This document shows positions 31,029-39,593 of a stretch of DNA of 47,405 nucleotides, piece after piece. Positions within the stretch are counted from its first letter, which is position 1. Each line of letters starts with the position of its first letter. Both the position numbers and the translations under genes were made by a program. The stretch is from positions 1 through 47,405 of the forward strand of contig DASQVO010000344.1 of assembly GCA_035640715.1 (NCBI GenBank). Reading direction: 5' to 3'. This DNA comes from DASQVO01 sp035640715. GTDB taxonomy: Bacteria; Actinomycetota; Actinomycetes; Streptosporangiales; Streptosporangiaceae. Below the pieces are notes generated by a model, which made no database searches, was not told the origin of the DNA, and saw only the letters and a program-made list of their open reading frames with translations.

Positions 31029-33615
31029 GGTTTCCTTCCGGGACGGATACGCGGTGCCGCACCGCTGTGTCGGTGCCGTGCCCGGCCTCCCTGAAATCAG
31101 GGAGGCCGGGCATCGGCTCTACTGCCTCAACGGGAAGGAAAACACGGAATCGCGTGCCCTTCGGCAGGCGCTGCAACTCTATGCGCCCGCCATGGGCATC
31201 GACGATGCCCTGTGCGATGGACAGGCCGAGCCCCGCCCCGGACGTCCGGGTGCGCCGCCGGCGGGCCGGTTCGAATGGCGCGGCCGCGAGCTCGTCCGGT
31301 ATGCCCATGCCATCGTCGGTCACGCTGACCACGACCTCAGCGGGCGGCGCGCTGCCGCGGGCGCCGTTCCCGGACGGGTCATTCCCGTCACTGGGCGTGC
31401 CGGGCCCGGCGGCGTGCGTGCCACCCGCGGCGGCGTGCGCGGTGACGAAGACCCGAGTGCCCGGCGGGTTATGGCCGACCGCGTTGTTGATGAGGTTCAC
31501 GAACACCTGCTCCAGGCGGTCGTGATCAGCCCATACGACGGGCAGGCCGGGATCGCAGCGCAATGAGACGGCCGCGGCGCCCGCCGGGGGCAGGCAGTCG
31601 ATGGCGGCCTGGAGCACCAGCGGTATGTCACACCAGTCGGGCTGAAGCCGCATGATGCCCGATTCGATCGTGGAGAAATCGAGCAGGTCATCCACCAGGC
31701 GCCCGAGGCGTGCCGACTCGGCCGCGATGCGGTCAAGGAAACGCTGCTGCGAGTGCCCGTCCCAGGTCACGTCCGGCTGCAGGAGACTCGATGCGTACCC
31801 CCGGATTGCGGTCAGCGGCGTCCGCAGCTCATGGCTCAGCCGGGACAGGAAATCGCGCTGAAGCTCACCGGACCGGCGGAGCGCGGCAGCCTCCTGGTGG
31901 GCGAGGACGGCTTCCTCCCGGTCCAGGGCCAGCCGCAGCGAATGCGCGGCGTCTTCCATCAGGGCGGTCTCCTCCGCGGTGCCCGGATGCCTCCAGCTGG
32001 CCAGCAGTATGGCCAGCCCGTTGGCCGCCGTGAATGCGGCCACCCGAACCCGCCGTCCCTCGCTGGTCTGCACCTGCCTGGCCACGCCGTCGCGGTTGGC
32101 GCCGGCGAGTGCGCTCGCCGCGCTGCCTTGCAGCGCGGGCGACGCGGACCCCGGGTCGCTGCCCAGCGGCCCGGCAAACGCCCGCCACTGCGGGGACTCC
32201 CCGTGCAGCCGGGTAAGCAGGGCGACCTCGTCCGCCTGGAGGCCCCGGCGCAGCGACTGGGCGGCGATGTCAAGGCCGTCGGCGACCGCGATGGGGCCGG
32301 CCAGGTTCTCGAGTATCTCGCGGATGGTCTCGAGCACGCGGTTGCGGGCGGTTGCCTGCTCCAGCAGACGGTCGCGCTCTACGGCGCTCGCCGCGTACCC
32401 GGCGTAGAGCGTGACCAGCTGAAGCTCATGGCGCGCCGGGACGCCGGTGTCGGGCCTGAAGACGGTGATAATGCCGCTGAGCCCACCCTGCCCGGTCACC
32501 GGAACTGACCAGGAACTCGCTACGCCGGCGGCCCGCGCCAGGTCGCCGAACTGCGACCAGGCAGCGCTGGTGCGCACGTCCCCCTCGATGACCGGTTTCC
32601 CGGACAGCGCCGCCAGGCCCATGGGACCGCCGGCCGCCCCCAGCGGCAGCCGGGCCCACGGAGCAAGCTGACCGGGCGCGAACCCGAGCGATGCGGCGCA
32701 GATCAGTGACTGATCGTTGACGAGGTGGATGCACAGCCGCTCAGTACCGAGTGCGGCCCCGAGCGCGGACAAGATCAGGGACAGGCTTGAGGAAGGATCG
32801 GCGGACACCAGCCGGCCGGCGAGGCCGTGCAGCCGGGTCAGCTGGCGGCGGGCGGAGGAGTCGGCCTCCTGGCCTGACAGCAGCGCTACCACGTCGTCAG
32901 GATGCGTCACCCGCGGGTCGAGATCGGCGACGATCCGGCCTTGGCGCATTATCACGATGCGGTCCGCTAGCCGGAACATCTGGTCGACGTCATGGCAGGC
33001 GAGCAGTATCGTCGTGCCCTTGTCCCGCAGCCCGGCGATCAGCTCTTCGACCTGCGCCGACTCCATGACGCCGAGCGACGCCGTGGGCTCGTCGAGCGCC
33101 AGCAGCCGGGGGTTGCTGCCCATCGCCCGGGCGACCGCTACCAGCTGGCGCTGGCCGCCCGACAGTGACCGGACGCTCCGGGTGGTATCCGGCATGGGAA
33201 TGCCGAGGCTGCTCAGCAGCGCCGCCGCGGCCGCATGGAAACGGCTGTCGGAGAACAGCAGGCCCCGCTTTTCCCGTCCCAGCAGGACATTCGCGGCGAT
33301 ATCCAGGTTCTCGCAGAGTGCCAGGTCCTGCCAGACCACTGCGACGCCCTGCCGGGCTACCGCGGCGGGATCGGCGGTCAGGCGCCTGCCGGAAAGGTAT
33401 ACCTCCCCCCGGGAGGGAGCAATGTCGCCCGCGATGCAGCGGACTAGTGTCGTCTTACCTGCGCCGTTCTCGCCCGCCAGGGCGACGAGCTCGCCGGGAC
33501 GGACCGTGAGGCTCACTCCGTCGAGAGCGCGGAGCGAGCCGAAGCTGACGCCGACCCCGGACACGGACAGCAGCGGCGCCTGCCCGGCATCGGTCAACTC
33601 GAGGGCTGCAACCAT
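31018..33615 (-). CDS. Soluble histidine kinase fused to a sugar-transporter-type ABC ATPase
   Basis: This 865-residue cytosolic protein joins two machines. Residues 12-245 are a complete ABC ATPase of the sugar importer type: Walker A GENGAGKTT (48-56), Q-loop Q96 in VVWQDLALCENLDIAANVLL, signature LSGGQRQ (151-157), Walker B D175-E176, H-loop H208. Residues about 265-415 and 425-575 look like two GAF-type domains. A HisKA domain follows with H595 in LSRLSHELRTPLTAIRGY, then HATPase_c with N-box NLINNAVGHN (707-716), G1 DDGMGIP (768-773) and G2 GAGLGLSI. There is no membrane helix. It overlaps the response regulator by 11 bp. I infer it senses the transporter or its cargo through the ABC part. 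Confidence 0.9.
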   Translation of the reverse strand: MVAALELTDAGQAPLLSVSGVGVSFGSLRALDGVSLTVRPGELVALAGENGAGKTTLVRCIAGDIAPSRGEVYLSGRRLTADPAAVARQGVAVVWQDLALCENLDIAANVLLGREKRGLLFSDSRFHAAAAALLSSLGIPMPDTTRSVRSLSGGQRQLVAVARAMGSNPRLLALDEPTASLGVMESAQVEELIAGLRDKGTTILLACHDVDQMFRLADRIVIMRQGRIVADLDPRVTHPDDVVALLSGQEADSSARRQLTRLHGLAGRLVSADPSSSLSLILSALGAALGTERLCIHLVNDQSLICAASLGFAPGQLAPWARLPLGAAGGPMGLAALSGKPVIEGDVRTSAAWSQFGDLARAAGVASSWSVPVTGQGGLSGIITVFRPDTGVPARHELQLVTLYAGYAASAVERDRLLEQATARNRVLETIREILENLAGPIAVADGLDIAAQSLRRGLQADEVALLTRLHGESPQWRAFAGPLGSDPGSASPALQGSAASALAGANRDGVARQVQTSEGRRVRVAAFTAANGLAILLASWRHPGTAEETALMEDAAHSLRLALDREEAVLAHQEAAALRRSGELQRDFLSRLSHELRTPLTAIRGYASSLLQPDVTWDGHSQQRFLDRIAAESARLGRLVDDLLDFSTIESGIMRLQPDWCDIPLVLQAAIDCLPPAGAAAVSLRCDPGLPVVWADHDRLEQVFVNLINNAVGHNPPGTRVFVTAHAAAGGTHAAGPGTPSDGNDPSGNGARGSAPPAEVVVSVTDDGMGIPDELAAAPFEPARRRRTRTSGAGLGLSIAQGIVDAHGGRIELQRLPKGTRFRVFLPVEAVEPMPGLPDFREAGHGTDTAVRHRVSVPEGNLGA

Positions 33616-33843
33616 TCACTCATTGTGTGACGAGTATGCCGACCTCGCCATATGCCTGGATATATCTTCGCTGGGCAGGTAGCGGACAGCATATGCGCGC
33701 GCTCCGCCGGATCGCCGCGGCGTGGCAGGGCGCGTCATCACCCGCGCGGTATGAGGGCGGCACTCGCTCGCGGACGGGAAACCGCCACCTGTCCCGGGTC
33801 AGCGGCGCTCCCGCCGGTGATCAGCCGCGGCGCGGGGAGCGGA

Positions 33844-33974
33844 TCACTGGAGAACCTTCGCCTTTGCCTTCTGGAAGATGTCCATCACGATCAGGAACAT
33901 CAGCACGATCCAGAGGATCCAGCCGGCGATATATAAATCGTCAGGAACAGATCCACGAATGGATACCGGGTCAT
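33844..33974 (-). pseudogene. Frameshifted small membrane protein (PLDc_N/SHOCT-like N-terminal segment)
   Basis: ATG 33974 reads MTRYPFVDLFLTIYI, then the frame breaks at a short TA repeat (tttatata near 33930). In the next frame the protein continues IAGWILWIVLMFLIVMDIFQKAKAKVLQ and stops at 33844-33846. Together they give a single-helix protein like the small actinobacterial membrane proteins starting M-x-x-Y-P-F-x-x-L-F-W. One base is missing (or two are extra) relative to an intact frame. Without correction the first frame stops after about 24 codons. Either a true mutation or a sequencing error in the repeat. Confidence 0.55.
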
Positions 33975-34130
33975 TTCTTCACGCTCCTGGCTGAGGTGCC
34001 CTTGATGGGCATGGGGTTCGTACGGTCTCAGCGTCGCCGTCGCTGGCCCGGTCCCGCCTCACCCAGGAAGGGTGAACTGGCCGCGGCCGACCGCCGTCGC
34101 CTGCGACGGCAGGTGCCTGTAAGGATTTGA

Positions 34131-34147
34131 TATCTAATAATTAGATA
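34131..34147. promoter_or_regulatory. Perfect AT-rich palindrome, candidate operator
   Basis: TATCTAA-TAA-TTAGATA is a perfect 7-bp inverted repeat with a 3-bp centre in a strongly AT-rich island of an otherwise GC-rich region. It sits 50 bp upstream of the SDR start at 34197. Size and symmetry suit a MarR-, TetR- or PadR-type repressor. None is encoded beside it. Confidence 0.6.
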
Positions 34148-34196
34148 GCTAATATATGGCGCGACGGACCCGAACGAGTGAGGGGAGCAGCGCGTC

Positions 34197-34817
34197 ATGG
34201 ATGATCCGCGCATGGACGGCCGGGTGGCGCTCGTCGCCGGGGCCAGCAAGGGGATCGGCGCCGCCACCGCCGAGGCGTTCGCTGCGGCGGGTGCCGCCGT
34301 GGTCCTCGATCGATCCGATGATTTCGACCGCGGCATCGCGACGAACGTCCGCGGCACGTTCCTGGGGATGAAATTCCAGATCCCGGCGATGCTGCGGGGC
34401 GGTGGCGGCGCGATCGTCAACATGGCATCGGGAGCCGGGCTGAACGGCGTGGCCAACCTCGCCGCCTACGTGGCCGGCAAGGCAGGCATCATCGGCCTGA
34501 CGAAGGTCGCCGCACTTGACTACGCCGATCAGGGCATTAGGGTCAACGTGGTGGCGCCTGGCCCGGTCCTCACCCATCATCTCGAGGCAGCCGGCCCGGA
34601 AGCGCAGCGGCAGGCCGGCCTGTCGACCCCCATGCGCAGAACCGGCACCGCGTCCGAGGTGGCCCGGACCGTGCTCTGGCTATGCTCAGCGGGGTCATCG
34701 TTCATCACAGGGTCGGTGATCCCGGTCGACGGCGGGCAGTCCGCGGGATTGAAGCCCCCGCAGATGTACCGGCAGGGCCAGCCGATGGCCGCCGATGGCA
34801 GGGCCGGACGGCCCTAG
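34197..34817 (+). CDS. SDR with large internal in-frame deletion
   Basis: This 206-residue protein begins like an SDR (GRVALVAGASKGIGAATAEAFAAAGAAVVL), but jumps after VVLDRSDD directly to DFDRGIATNVRGTFLGMKFQIPAML. The second nucleotide-binding strands and the N-N-A-G motif, about 55 residues in complete homologues, are missing. The rest is normal: IVNMASGAG (Ser), YVAGKAGIIGLTKVAALDYADQGIRVNVVAPGPV (Tyr, Lys) and FITGSVIPVDGG. The deletion is in frame, so a protein may be made, but cofactor binding should be lost. ATG 34197 with upstream GAGGGGAG. Probably a decaying gene. Confidence 0.75.
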   Translation: MDDPRMDGRVALVAGASKGIGAATAEAFAAAGAAVVLDRSDDFDRGIATNVRGTFLGMKFQIPAMLRGGGGAIVNMASGAGLNGVANLAAYVAGKAGIIGLTKVAALDYADQGIRVNVVAPGPVLTHHLEAAGPEAQRQAGLSTPMRRTGTASEVARTVLWLCSAGSSFITGSVIPVDGGQSAGLKPPQMYRQGQPMAADGRAGRP

Positions 34818-34857
34818 CCGCTGATATCCGGCGGATCGAGCCGCGCCATCCCGCACC

Positions 34858-35300
34858 GTGGCCGGCATCCCCACCGCCCGGTTCCGGGATCGGCTGCGCG
34901 GCATGGCCTGCCACCAGGGCCTGCCGGTCATCGCGGCCGACCCGGCCTGGACCTCGATCTGGGGCGCCCAGCACTGGGCCAAGCCCCTCCAGGCCCAGAG
35001 CAAGAAGATATGCGTCACCCGGCACCATGGCGCCGCGGTGGCGATCGGCAGGCGTGGCCTGGGATACCGGATCCGGCGCCGGCCATTAGGTGTGACCGGC
35101 AGCCACCAGAGGATGGCTGCGCGGAGAGCTACCGGCCAGACCGGACCCGTCCCCAGGCCACGCGGGACCACAAGCCCACCCAGGACAGCGGGCACGCCCC
35201 ATCAAGGCGGCAAGACCCGCTGGCGCCGAGGTGACCAGCTCGTGCTGGTCCCCGGCCCCGAAGACCGTTCGCGAGGCCACTGGGCCACCCGCCCGGTTTC
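34858..35300 (+). pseudogene. C-terminal transposase fragment (TnpB/OrfB-like)
   Basis: A plus-strand frame reads VAGIPTARFRDRLRGMACHQ, then GLPVIAADPAWTSIWGAQHW, then AKPLQAQSKKICVTRHHGAA and VAIGRRGLGYRIRRR. This matches the C-terminal third of a widespread actinobacterial transposase of the IS200/IS605 OrfB kind as I recall it: K/R-F-R-D-R-L, the D-P-A-x-T-S-x-W-G loop, T-R-H-H-A-A and I-G-R-R-x-L-G. It is followed by the Arg/Gly/Pro-rich tail such proteins carry. The catalytic N-terminal two thirds are missing and no terminal repeats are seen. The frame closes at 35385, overlapping the SRPBCC gene start. Confidence 0.6.
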
Positions 35301-35372
35301 ATACGATCTGGCCAACCCCGGCCAACATCGCCAGGAACGGTTGAGGCGCGCTGACCCGGGTAGCCGGTCCGA

Positions 35373-35843
35373 ATGGCGGTCCTGAACGTGCTTGTCGACC
35401 GTCCGCCGCGCGAGGTTTGGGACGTGCTCAGCGATGGCAGAGCATACGCGGAATGGGTGGTGGGCACACGGCACATCCGTGACGTCGATCCTGCCTGGCC
35501 CAAGCTGGGCTCGGAAATCCACTACTCGCTGGGCATCGGCCCGTGGACGTTTGACGACGTCACCAAGGTCCGTCTGGTAGAGGCCGGGCAGCACCTGGAG
35601 CTGGAGGCGCGCGCAGGGCGGCTTGGGACCGCGAGGGTGTCGATAGTGCTGCTGCCCTGGGGCGAGAACCAGACAGTGGTGATCCTCGACGAGCACCCTT
35701 TGAGCGGTCCCGGCGTACGGTGGCACTCGATCGTGGTGGAAGGGCTGCTGCGGCTCCGCAACCAGCGGATGCTCCGCTCCCTGGCCCGCATCGTCCACGA
35801 GCGGCATCCACGCAGGCCGCCTGCCGCAGCGGCTAACACGTAG
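35373..35843 (+). CDS. SRPBCC (START-like) domain protein
   Basis: This 156-residue single-domain protein has the helix-grip layout: MAVLNVLVDRPPREVWDVLSDGRAYAEWVVG (first strand and helix with a D-G-R-A-Y-A-E-W block), VDPAWPKLGSEIHYSLGIGPWTFDDVTKVRLVE, VSIVLLPWGENQTVVILDEHPL and the long C-terminal helix VVEGLLRLRNQRMLRSLARIV. Members bind small hydrophobic ligands or act as polyketide cyclases; this one is probably a lipid- or aromatic-binding protein. Start at ATG 35373, at the end of the transposase remnant. The Shine-Dalgarno is weak. Confidence 0.8.
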   Translation: MAVLNVLVDRPPREVWDVLSDGRAYAEWVVGTRHIRDVDPAWPKLGSEIHYSLGIGPWTFDDVTKVRLVEAGQHLELEARAGRLGTARVSIVLLPWGENQTVVILDEHPLSGPGVRWHSIVVEGLLRLRNQRMLRSLARIVHERHPRRPPAAAANT

Positions 35844-35942
35844 CCGCAGAGCCTGCCCCGGCAGCCAGGCGCTTTCTCCGCTGACGGCTGCCTGCCCGGT
35901 CCCGGTGGCCGGCCGCGCTTTCCGCACTGAGGGCTGCATGCC

Positions 35943-37568
35943 TCAGCGGCCGATGGCGAGCCGGGCCGCAGCCGCGGCGGCGTACTGGGCGTGCGTGCGG
36001 GCTCCCCGCAACGCCGCGCGCGCCGCGTTCGCGCCGCAGGCGCCGTGCACGGCCCCGCCGGGGTGCGCTGACGACGAGGCCAGGTACAGTCCGGTGATCG
36101 GCGTCTCGGGCCGCCCCAGCCCGGGGGTCGGGCGGAAGAGCAGCTGCTGGTGCACCGCGGTGGTGCCGCCGTTGAGCGCGCCGCGGTCAAGGTTGGCGTT
36201 GCCCTCCTGGAACTGCCCGGGCGTGGTGATCCGCCGGGCAATCACGAGTTCCCGCCAGCCGGGGGCGAAGCGCTCGATCTGTGTCTCCATGCGGTCAGCG
36301 AACGCCTCCCGCTCACGCTCATCCCAGGAACCGGTGAGATTCCCGCCAGCGTCGCCCCGCACCATGCGCGGGACGTGGGTATAAGCCCACAGCGATTCCG
36401 TTCCCTGCGGGGACCGGCAGGGATCCGCCGTGGTCATCTGCCCGGCCAGCACGAACGGGTGCGCGGGCACCTGGGCGGCGGAAATCTGCGCGGCGTACTG
36501 GCTCATCTCGTCCAGGCTTGCGGCGATGTGCACGGTGCCGGCCCCCGCCGCGCCGGGCGCCCGCCATGGCAGCCGGCCGCGCAACGCCCAGTCCACCTTG
36601 AATGTCGAGTAGTCCCACTGGAAACGGCGGAGATCATCGCGCAGCCGCGGCGGCAGGTGTTCCCACGGGACGAGCCCACCGTAAAGCTGGGTCGCCGACA
36701 TGGCCGCGAGGACCGCCCGGCGGGCCGGGATCTCCTCGCCTGATGCGGTGCGCACCGCGACCGCCCGGCCGCCGCGGACCACGACGTGCCGCACGGCGTC
36801 GCCGCACCGCACCTGCCCTCCGCGCTCTTCCAGCCGCCGCACCAGCGCCCCGGTGAGCTGCCCGGAGCCCCCTTCAGGCACGGGCCATCCGCACTGGTGA
36901 CCGAGCATTGCCAGCAACCACCCGTATACGGAGCCGCCGGCCGATTCCGGCATGAGGTCCGCATGCAGGGCGCACCCAGCCAGCAGCAGGGAGCCGGGGC
37001 CGGAGAACTCCTCCTCAATGAGCCTGCGGACCGGCAGCAGCGCGAATCGCGCGAACCGCAGCAAACCGGGGCCGCGCAGTTTCGCGGCCAGGCGCATCCC
37101 GGAGCGGACCGGCGGGAACGGGACGAAGAGCGCGTCCAGCAAGTGCGGCCCCACCTTCTCCCACATCGCATGCAGCCGCCGCCAGGCGGCGCCGTCGCCG
37201 GCGCCCAGTGCGTCCAGCGCGGCGGCCGTGCGGTCAACGTCGCGTGACAGCACCGCGGCGCGCCCGTCGGGCAGCGGGTGCGCGAGGACCTCCGGAGCAT
37301 GTGACCACCGCAGCCCGTGCTTCTCCAACTGCAGCGGCTGGATTGCCCGGGAGGCGGCGGCCAGCGGGTAAAACGCGCTGCAGTGGTCGTAAATGAAACC
37401 CTCTGCGGGCCCCTGCCCGCTGCGGACCCCGCCGCCCGGCTCCGCCTGCTCCTCGCAGAGCACCACCTGCCAGCCGGCGTCAGCGAGAATGTTGGCCGCC
37501 ACCATGCCGTTAGGGCCCGCACCGATGACGACCGCATCCGGCCTGCCGGGGTCGCTGCGTGCTGCCAT
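35943..37568 (-). CDS. FAD-dependent oxidoreductase, phytoene-desaturase/PYROXD2-like
   Basis: This 541-residue flavoprotein starts DAVVIGAGPNGMVAANILADAGWQVVLCEEQAEPGGGVRS, the dinucleotide-binding motif and GG-doublet of the CrtI/PYROXD2 superfamily. Further family marks are EGFIYDHCSAFYPLAAASRA, WPVPEGGSGQLTGALVRRLEERGGQVRCGDAV, FKVDWALRGRLPW and the C-terminal GLYLASSSAHPGGAVHGACGANAARAAL, which closes the flavin site. Unlike carotenoid genes, no crtB/crtE lies nearby. I chose ATG 37568 in place of the upstream start. It ends 99 bp before the SRPBCC gene end (tail to tail) and begins 101 bp downstream of the dehydratase stop, possibly in one transcript. Substrate unknown. Confidence 0.88.
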   Translation of the reverse strand: MAARSDPGRPDAVVIGAGPNGMVAANILADAGWQVVLCEEQAEPGGGVRSGQGPAEGFIYDHCSAFYPLAAASRAIQPLQLEKHGLRWSHAPEVLAHPLPDGRAAVLSRDVDRTAAALDALGAGDGAAWRRLHAMWEKVGPHLLDALFVPFPPVRSGMRLAAKLRGPGLLRFARFALLPVRRLIEEEFSGPGSLLLAGCALHADLMPESAGGSVYGWLLAMLGHQCGWPVPEGGSGQLTGALVRRLEERGGQVRCGDAVRHVVVRGGRAVAVRTASGEEIPARRAVLAAMSATQLYGGLVPWEHLPPRLRDDLRRFQWDYSTFKVDWALRGRLPWRAPGAAGAGTVHIAASLDEMSQYAAQISAAQVPAHPFVLAGQMTTADPCRSPQGTESLWAYTHVPRMVRGDAGGNLTGSWDEREREAFADRMETQIERFAPGWRELVIARRITTPGQFQEGNANLDRGALNGGTTAVHQQLLFRPTPGLGRPETPITGLYLASSSAHPGGAVHGACGANAARAALRGARTHAQYAAAAAARLAIGR

Positions 37569-37669
37569 TCCAGCCGAGTACCCCGCTGCCAGGCGGGCAA
37601 CCGGCGCCACCGGCTGCTTCTTTGCCGTCCGCGTTTGCTGTTCGCGCCGCCAGCGAGCTGCCCTGGCCG

Positions 37670-39385
37670 TCAGTGCGACTCGCGGCTGACGTGGTCTCCG
37701 CTGGAGCCGATCAGGAAATCAAGGTCGGCGCCTGTCTCGGCGCCCTGCACGCTGTTGACGTACAGCAGTTCCCAGCCGCGGCGGGGACGAGCCAGGGCAT
37801 CGGCCATTGCCGCGGCAACGGGCCGCCGCAGGAGCTCATCCCCGGGAAGATCGACGTCGAGGTGGCGGCCCGGGACATCCAGGGTGATCCAGTCACCGGT
37901 GCGTATCTTGCTGAGCGGGCCACCGGCGGCGCCTTCCGGGCAGACGTGCAGGACAACGGTCCCGTATGCGGTTCCGCTCATCCGGCCATCGCAGATGCGC
38001 ACCATGTCACGCACACCCTGGCGCAGCAGCTTCACGGGCAGCGGCATGTTCGACACCTCCGGCATGCCCGGGTAGCCGCGCGGCCCGCAGCCGCGCAGTA
38101 CCAGCACCGAGTCGGCGTCGACGTCAAGTCCAGGGTCATCGATGCGGGCGTGCAGGTCTTCGATGGAGTCGAAGACCACGGCGCGGCCGCGGTGGCGCAG
38201 CAGGTGCTCTGAGGCCGCCGCCGACTTGATGATCGCTCCGCTGGGCGCGAGGTTGCCGCGGAGCACGGCGATGCCGGCCGCGTCCCGGAGGGGTTCGGTC
38301 CGGGGGCGGATAACGTCGCGGTCCCATATCTCCGCGGTGCCGAGGTAGTCCACCAGCGGGCGGCCGGTGACGGTGAGCGCCGCCGGGTCGAGGAGGTCTT
38401 TCACCTCGCGCAGGACGGCAGGCAGGCCGCCGGCCCGGTGAAAGTCCTCCATCAGGTACTGGCCCGCGGGCTGCAGGTTCACCAGCAACGGCACATCTGC
38501 GCCGAACCGGTCGAAGTCGTCGAGAGTGAGCGGTATCCCGAGGCGGCCGGCGATGGCGAGCAGATGCACGACGGCGTTGGTTGAGCCGCCGAGAGCGGCC
38601 AGGGCCACGATCGCGTTGCGGAATGAGGCCGCTGAGAGCACCTTGCTGGGCCGCCGCTCTTGCCGCACCATCTCGACGGCCAGGATTCCGGTGGCGTGCG
38701 CCTGGGCGAGCAGCCGGCTGTCGGCGGCGGGCAAGCCGGCCGTGCCCGGCAGCGTGGTGCCGAGTACCTCGGCGAGGAGCCCCATGGTCGAGGCGGTCCC
38801 CATGGTGTTGCAGTGGCCCCGGCTGCGGATCATCGACGATTCCGACTGGAGGAAGTCCGACCGGGAAAGCTTGCCGCCGCGGACGTCCTCGGACAGGCGC
38901 CATACGTCGGTCCCGCAGCCCAGGGGCGCGCCCCGGAAGGTGCCGGTCAGCATCGGGCCGCCGGGGACGACGACGGCGGGCAGATCCACCGATGCGGCGC
39001 CCATCAGCAGTGACGGGATGGTCTTGTCACAGCCGCCGAGCAGGACCACGCCATCGACCGGGTTGGCGCGGATCATCTCCTCGATGGCCATCGCGGCCAT
39101 GTTCCGCCACAGCATCGCGGTCGGACGAACCTGCGTCTCGCCCAGGGACACGACCGGCATGTCGAGGGGGACGCCGCCGGCCTCCCACACTCCCTGCCTG
39201 ACGTGCTCGCCAACCTCGCTCAGGTGCCGGTTGCACGGCACAAGGTCGGATGCGGTGTTGGCGATGGCAATCTGCGGCCGGCCGGCAAACGCCGAGTCCG
39301 GCGCGCCCCGGCGCATCCATGCCCGGTGGATGTAGGCGTCCCGGTCCTGCCCGCCGTACCACTGAGCACTGCGAAGATCTGCCAC
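37670..39385 (-). CDS. IlvD/Edd family sugar-acid dehydratase (arabonate/xylonate-type)
   Basis: This 571-residue iron-sulfur dehydratase belongs to the dihydroxy-acid/sugar-acid dehydratase family. It begins VADLRSAQWYGGQDRDAYIHRAWMRRG, then RPQIAIANTASDLVPCNRHLSEV, the beginning typical of pentonate dehydratases rather than IlvD. Cluster and Mg-site motifs are LLGGCDKTIPSLLMGA, GHCNTMGTASTMG and ALGGSTNAVVHLLA; the C-terminal swivel domain has GRAVVFDSIEDLHARI and CDGRMSGTAYG. GTG 39385 fits the family start and has GGAGGG 10 bp upstream; ATG 39406 is the alternative. It probably dehydrates a C5 or C6 aldonic acid to a 2-keto-3-deoxy acid. A pathway link with the xylose-type transporter at 27-30 kb is plausible but unproven. 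Confidence 0.9.
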   Translation of the reverse strand: MADLRSAQWYGGQDRDAYIHRAWMRRGAPDSAFAGRPQIAIANTASDLVPCNRHLSEVGEHVRQGVWEAGGVPLDMPVVSLGETQVRPTAMLWRNMAAMAIEEMIRANPVDGVVLLGGCDKTIPSLLMGAASVDLPAVVVPGGPMLTGTFRGAPLGCGTDVWRLSEDVRGGKLSRSDFLQSESSMIRSRGHCNTMGTASTMGLLAEVLGTTLPGTAGLPAADSRLLAQAHATGILAVEMVRQERRPSKVLSAASFRNAIVALAALGGSTNAVVHLLAIAGRLGIPLTLDDFDRFGADVPLLVNLQPAGQYLMEDFHRAGGLPAVLREVKDLLDPAALTVTGRPLVDYLGTAEIWDRDVIRPRTEPLRDAAGIAVLRGNLAPSGAIIKSAAASEHLLRHRGRAVVFDSIEDLHARIDDPGLDVDADSVLVLRGCGPRGYPGMPEVSNMPLPVKLLRQGVRDMVRICDGRMSGTAYGTVVLHVCPEGAAGGPLSKIRTGDWITLDVPGRHLDVDLPGDELLRRPVAAAMADALARPRRGWELLYVNSVQGAETGADLDFLIGSSGDHVSRESH

Positions 39386-39593
39386 CGTGTTCCCGCCCTC
39401 CGCCATCTGGATCCGAAATCCGGAACGCCATGGACCCTATCTCCGCGCACCTGAAGGGTTGATCCGCGTGCGCCAGGCTCCTGGCAGGCGCGATCCGCTA
39501 TGCCCTGGGCAGCCTCACCGGGTCATGCCAGGCTTCCGTGCAGGACATACGAGTTGCCGGGCTGGCGGTGCCCGCCGGTGGGCGGGGAGAATG

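Noticed and set aside
34858..35385. Intact insertion sequence
   Set aside because: Only the C-terminal third of a transposase is present, with no terminal repeats or target duplication visible, so it is listed as a fragment.
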